Both the position numbers and the translations under genes were made by a program. The notes beneath the pieces are model-generated. The model searched no databases. It had not been told where the DNA came from and saw only the letters and a list, made by a program, of their open reading frames with translations. DNA of 64,000 bases, from contig NZ_PDWP01000003.1 of assembly GCF_010093235.1 (NCBI RefSeq), positions 91,062-155,061 of the forward strand, given 5' to 3'. The stretch is from Pseudoxanthomonas suwonensis. Its GTDB lineage: Bacteria; Pseudomonadota; Gammaproteobacteria; Xanthomonadales; Xanthomonadaceae. Each line of letters begins with the position of its first letter. Position 1 is the stretch's first letter. Positions 60,083-64,000 of the stretch are shown here, in pieces.

Positions 60083-63000
60083 TCAGAAGTTGACCGTAAA
60101 CCGGGCGTTGATGCCGGTGTCGTTGGCCACGTCGGCATCGACATGGCTCAGGCCCAGGTCCAGCTGGCTGTTGGCCGAGAGGCGCGCGGCCGCGCCGATC
60201 TGGAGCAGCAGGGCCTCGTCGCGGATGGCCGGGCTGGCCACGTCGAACGCCTCGCCGCCGTCGACCAGGCCCAGCCGGGCGTGCCGGACCTGGTCGCCGC
60301 TGGCATGGCGGTAGCCCAGGTTCGCGCGCAGGCTCAGCCAGGCATCGGACTGCTCGCTGCCGGGCAGGTGGGTGGCCAGGCGCAGGCCGACGGTGGACAG
60401 GTCCGCACGGGCCTCGGCGCCACGGCCGGCCAGGGCCGCCGCGCCGCCACGCTCGCTGAAGCCGTCGGTGTCGACTTCGACATGGGCGTACTGGACGTAC
60501 GGCTCCAGTTCCAGCCGGCCCCTGGCGAAGCGGTAGCCGACATCGACGAACGTCTGGCTGCTGTCGGCGTCGTAGCGGCTGGCCAGGGCGTCGGAGTAGC
60601 CACGGAAGGCGACCGTGCGGTTGACGTCGACTTCGTTCTGGCTGCGGGCATGGCCCAGCGACAGGCCGAAGCTGCCCCACGAGGTGCCGGCATAGACTCC
60701 GACGTGGGTGCTGCTGGCCTCGCCGCGCGAGCCGCGGCCACGCACGTTGAAGTCGGTGTCGCCGGTGCCGCCGAACACGCCGATGCGCCAGCCGGCGTCG
60801 AAGGCGTGGTCGATGCCCACCAGCACGGCGTTGCCGCTGTACCTGGCCCGCGCCGCGTTGCCGTCGGCGGCGATCTCGCCGCCCTGGTGCTGGATCTCCA
60901 CCCAGGCGCCGGTATCCCGTCCGGCTTCCACGTCGAACGCGTTGCCGCCGGCCCGGCCCAGGGCCGCATCGCGGACCAGGCGGCTGCCTTCCAGCAGGAC
61001 CTGCTGGGCGCTGGCGTGGATTTCGCCGGAGAGGCTGTCGAACGCGCCACGGGCCTCGGCGGCCGACAGCTGGGTGGGGGCACGCAGCAGGCTGCTGCTG
61101 TCCGGCAGCGCGTCGAGCGAGGCGGCGATGGCCGACTGGTTCGGGGTGCCGGCGGCGGTGGCCAGGGCCGCGCCGCGGATCACGTCCACGCCGAAGGTGC
61201 CCGCGTCCTGCAGCAGCGAGACCGACAGGAACGGCGACAGGTTCGAGTTGTCGACCGAGGCGAAGTTGCCGATGATGCCGCCTTCGGCGGTCAGCAGCTG
61301 GTACTGCTGGCCGAGCACGAAGGGCTGGCCCGCCTCGGAGCTGAGCACCAGGGTGCCGCCGTTGAGGGTGGCGGTACCGGTGACGCGCAGCAGGTCGGCC
61401 TGGTCCGGCGGCAGCAGTTCGGCCACGAAGCGCGCACCGGCTTCCTGCACGTAGTCGCCGTCGATGGTCAGGGTGCCGATCGAGTTGCCCGGGGCGATGG
61501 TGCCGGCCACGCGGGTGTCGCCCAGGGTGCCGCTGCCGCCCAGGGTGCCATCGGGACCGACGTAGGTGGGGGTGCCGGAGACGGTGCCGTTCACCACGGC
61601 CATGCCGCCGACCACGTCGAGCGGGCTGCCGCTGAAGCTGCCGTTGACCACCAGGGTGCCGCCTTCGACGCGCACGTTGGAGGTGAGGTGGTTGTCGCCG
61701 TCGAACTCGAGGATGCCCGAGGTGACGGTGGCGCCGCCGAAGCTGTTGTCACCGGACAGGCGCAGCCAGCCGGCGCCGGACTTGGTCAGCCGGCCCGGGC
61801 CGCCGATGTCGTTGGTCCAGTCATCCCATGCGCCGCCTTCCCAGGTCTTGATGCCACCGGCGGCGGCGTTCATCACCACCTCGGTGTCCACGCGCAGCTG
61901 GCCGTAGCCTTCGATCGCCTTGCGCAGGTTCAGCAGTCCCCAGCCGTAGACCTCGTCCACGCCGGGCGCGCCCAGGTCGGTGGCGGTGGTCAACATGACG
62001 TCGCGTACCTGGGCGGCGGTGAGGTACGGGAAGCGCTCCAGCAGCAGGCCCAGGGCGCCGGTCACGTGCGGGGCGGCCATGGAGGTGCCGGAGTACTTGG
62101 CGTACCCCTCGACCCCGATGCGGTCCTCGAGCTCGAAGCGCAGGTTGCCGTCGGAGTCGACCAGCCAGTCGCCGGCCAGCGAGTCCCATTCGTCGCCCAC
62201 GTCCGTCCCTTCGGCCACCACGGTCGAAAGGACCTCGCTGCCCGGGGCCGCGATGCACCACTCGGCGGTGATGCCGCACTTCATTGAGCGGTTGCTCAGC
62301 TGGAGCTGGTCGTTGAGGTTGACCACGCTGACCCAGTACTGCTCGATCTCCGGGAAGACCACGGGCAGGGTGGCCGGCGCGGTGGGCTGCGGGCTGGCCA
62401 CGCCGGGGTTGGCGATGACGTCGAACGTGTTGCCGGCCGAGAACACCTGGACCATGCCCGAACGCCCCGAGGCGTCCGCGATGGCCCCGACGTAGGCGGC
62501 ATCCCCCGGATGCAGCAGGATCTGTTCGGTCCGGATCACGGCGTCCGAGGGCGTGTAGACCTCGTAGCCGAAGCCCCAGCTGTGGTTCATCACGTGCACG
62601 CCCTGGGCGATGGCCTGGTCGTAGGCGTAGCCCAGTGCGCTGCCGCTGGGGTTGGTCGTAACCGTGAGGCACTCATCGAAGCCTGCGAGGCAGTCGTAGT
62701 CGTACAGGGTGAGTGCGTCGTTGAACATGCGCACGGCGCTGAGGGCGGCGCCGAAGGCGACGCCGTGCATGCCGCTGCCGTCGCGGTTGGCCGCGATGGT
62801 GCCCGCCACGTGGGTGCCGTGGCTGTCGAACTTGTAGAAGACATTGCCGGCGAGGAATTGCCAATCCGGCGCGAGGTCGGCTGGATCGACCAGGAGGAAG
62901 TCCTCGGCCGTGACGGCGGGCTTGTCGCCTTCGGAGTAGAAGCAGGTGCCGGACGCGTTCCACACCACGCCGGTGTCCGCGCAGCGGGAGCCGTCGGCCA

Positions 63001-63457
63001 GCAGGTCGGCCATCACCAGGGCGCGATGGTCCTTGCCGGCGAATTCGGAGTGATGGAACGCGGTGCCGGAGTCGACCAGGCCCAGGCGCACGCCGGCGCC
63101 GCTGAGGCCGCGCGCATAGGCGTACTGCGCGTTGATGGCGGCCAGGCCCCAGTCGGCCTCGAATTCATCGTCGACCCAGCCATCGGGGTCGGACGGGTTG
63201 GAGGGCGTAACCGCGGTCCAGCGGCGGCTGAAGGCGTCGCCCGGCAGCGGGGCCTGGGCGAGCGCCATGGCCACGGCCGGATTCGCGGCACGGAAGGCGC
63301 TGGCGATCGCGGCCTTGGCGGCCTGCTGCTGCAGGGTATCCAGCCCGGCGGCAGTGGCGGGAACCGAGGCGAGGGAGGCGAGGCCAGTGGCGATGGCAAG
63401 GGCCAGCGCCGAGTGCCCACGGGGCCCGCGGCCGCGGAGGCAGAACGTCTTGTTCAT
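60083..63457 (-). CDS. Subtilisin-like (S8) autotransporter
   Basis: 1124 residues. An extended signal peptide (MNKTFCLRGRGPRGHSALAL to about PATAAG, 38) leads a subtilase passenger with D129 (GLVDSGTAFH), H213 (DSHGTHVAGT), oxyanion N343 (FSAGN) and S459 (SGTSMAAPHV), all present. A Gly-rich beta-helical stretch with PATR-like repeats (about 560-790, LTKSGAGWLRLSGDNSFGG) leads to the autotransporter barrel (about 860-1124) ending NARFTVNF. It secretes itself (type Va) and presents or releases a protease. Four or more passenger cysteines are unusual for autotransporters. Confidence 0.94.
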   Translation of the reverse strand: MNKTFCLRGRGPRGHSALALAIATGLASLASVPATAAGLDTLQQQAAKAAIASAFRAANPAVAMALAQAPLPGDAFSRRWTAVTPSNPSDPDGWVDDEFEADWGLAAINAQYAYARGLSGAGVRLGLVDSGTAFHHSEFAGKDHRALVMADLLADGSRCADTGVVWNASGTCFYSEGDKPAVTAEDFLLVDPADLAPDWQFLAGNVFYKFDSHGTHVAGTIAANRDGSGMHGVAFGAALSAVRMFNDALTLYDYDCLAGFDECLTVTTNPSGSALGYAYDQAIAQGVHVMNHSWGFGYEVYTPSDAVIRTEQILLHPGDAAYVGAIADASGRSGMVQVFSAGNTFDVIANPGVASPQPTAPATLPVVFPEIEQYWVSVVNLNDQLQLSNRSMKCGITAEWCIAAPGSEVLSTVVAEGTDVGDEWDSLAGDWLVDSDGNLRFELEDRIGVEGYAKYSGTSMAAPHVTGALGLLLERFPYLTAAQVRDVMLTTATDLGAPGVDEVYGWGLLNLRKAIEGYGQLRVDTEVVMNAAAGGIKTWEGGAWDDWTNDIGGPGRLTKSGAGWLRLSGDNSFGGATVTSGILEFDGDNHLTSNVRVEGGTLVVNGSFSGSPLDVVGGMAVVNGTVSGTPTYVGPDGTLGGSGTLGDTRVAGTIAPGNSIGTLTIDGDYVQEAGARFVAELLPPDQADLLRVTGTATLNGGTLVLSSEAGQPFVLGQQYQLLTAEGGIIGNFASVDNSNLSPFLSVSLLQDAGTFGVDVIRGAALATAAGTPNQSAIAASLDALPDSSSLLRAPTQLSAAEARGAFDSLSGEIHASAQQVLLEGSRLVRDAALGRAGGNAFDVEAGRDTGAWVEIQHQGGEIAADGNAARARYSGNAVLVGIDHAFDAGWRIGVFGGTGDTDFNVRGRGSRGEASSTHVGVYAGTSWGSFGLSLGHARSQNEVDVNRTVAFRGYSDALASRYDADSSQTFVDVGYRFARGRLELEPYVQYAHVEVDTDGFSERGGAAALAGRGAEARADLSTVGLRLATHLPGSEQSDAWLSLRANLGYRHASGDQVRHARLGLVDGGEAFDVASPAIRDEALLLQIGAAARLSANSQLDLGLSHVDADVANDTGINARFTVNF

Positions 63458-63706
63458 TGGAAATCCTTGTCTGTTAGGGCCGCCGCGTCGTGCGCGACGA
63501 CGGAGTGGACGCTAGCTTTATCCGGTGTTCAGGACAACGGTCGCGGCCGCGCGATCCGACGAACGTGCAAGGCCGGCGTCACTGGCGGTCCATGGTTCGG
63601 CAGTGCCACTGGGTAGCGCGCGGGGGCGGACGCACATCGCGTAGGCATGCGTGTCAGCGGAGACGGCTCCCGCGGCGTGCTGGTGCGCCGCCCGGGTCAG
63701 GGCGGC

Positions 63707-64000
63707 TCAGCGCGGCGTGATCGTGATCCGGAACGGCACCGGACTTGCGCGCCCGGATTGCCTGACACGGATGACATGGACGCCGGGTGCTTCCGGGGCC
63801 TGGAGGCGGATTTCTCCTCCGGCCTGGGCTTCCACATGCTCGCCGAAGGCTTCGACCACCGCGCCGACCGGGACGCTGATGGTGAAGGTCTCGCCGGCCG
63901 CGGCCGTGCGCGGCACCCGCATCCCGGTATTGGGTACCAGCTCGCCAGGGGACGACCGGGGCGGTATCGGATGGCGATGCGCAGGAAGCGGAACATCGCC
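63707..64000 (-). CDS. C-terminus of an unidentified protein
   Basis: An open frame enters from the right edge and ends at 63707 (97 codons visible). It reads ETFTISVPVGAVVEAFGEHV, a beta-sandwich-like C-terminal domain ending RITITPR. Pro/Arg-rich residues precede it (PAHRHPIPPRSSPGELVPN). It may be an exported protein with an Ig-like tail. Not recognised. Confidence 0.5.
   Translation of the reverse strand, partial: GDVPLPAHRHPIPPRSSPGELVPNTGMRVPRTAAAGETFTISVPVGAVVEAFGEHVEAQAGGEIRLQAPEAPGVHVIRVRQSGRASPVPFRITITPR

Overview
The window is a high-GC chromosomal segment of a gammaproteobacterium of the Xanthomonadaceae (Lysobacteraceae), probably in the Lysobacter / Luteimonas / Pseudoxanthomonas / Stenotrophomonas range. 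This rests on the gene order around suf, thrS-infC-rpmI-rplT-pheST-ihfA, ubiG and efp, on families typical of the group (DUF3182, DUF6491, TonB-dependent receptors, an S8-peptidase autotransporter, GH97/GH13 maltodextrin genes), and on weak or absent Shine-Dalgarno sequences. It is mostly core genome. I see no rRNA, CRISPR, integrase, transposase or prophage.

Layout. 1-1.6 kb: start of a suf operon (Rrf2 regulator, sufB) facing left from a good promoter, then a SET-domain methyltransferase. 1.6-5.9 kb: small envelope proteins, an M23 peptidase, an HU protein with an H1-like tail, and a DUF3182-hydrolase pair. 6.2-17.3 kb: a maltodextrin/starch regulon with alpha-glucosidase, GH97 glucosidase and pullulanase on the left-facing strand, a divergent MFS sugar transporter and secreted GH13 amylase, and a LacI-family regulator. 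A shared 15-base motif lies upstream of the transporter and the alpha-glucosidase. 17.4-25.6 kb: the translation operon thrS-infC-rpmI-rplT-pheS-pheT-ihfA-merR followed by tRNA-Pro(GGG). thrS has a compact Thr-codon attenuator. Both thrS and pheT carry a 4+4 heptad inverted repeat ending exactly 8 bases before the start codon.

25.7-33.1 kb: small lipoproteins, a frameshifted gene, a TraB/GumN protein, dxs, an HNH nuclease, a lipocalin and tRNA-Phe(GAA). 33.1-33.8 kb: 0.7 kb with no convincing gene, holding an 18-base palindrome and a terminator. 33.8-38.7 kb: yggX, mutY, ftsY (with an altered Walker A lysine), rsmD, coaD and a ferredoxin. 38.7-43.3 kb: ggt, an MBL hydrolase and a GH9 glycosidase. 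43.4-44 kb: upp.

44-49.8 kb: a candidate extracytoplasmic phosphate-scavenging locus. A TonB-dependent receptor diverges from a phytase-like propeller lipoprotein, a purple-acid-type phosphoesterase and a secreted pyrophosphatase, with PHO-box-like sequences in the shared promoter region. 50-60 kb: a class III aminotransferase with divergent AsnC regulator, queA, epmB divergent from efp, an SAH/MTA deaminase, ubiG, a MupP-like phosphatase, a squalene-synthase-like protein and folE2. 60-64 kb: a large subtilisin autotransporter and the C-terminus of an unidentified protein running off the right edge.

All identifications come from reading translated sequence; no database search was run.
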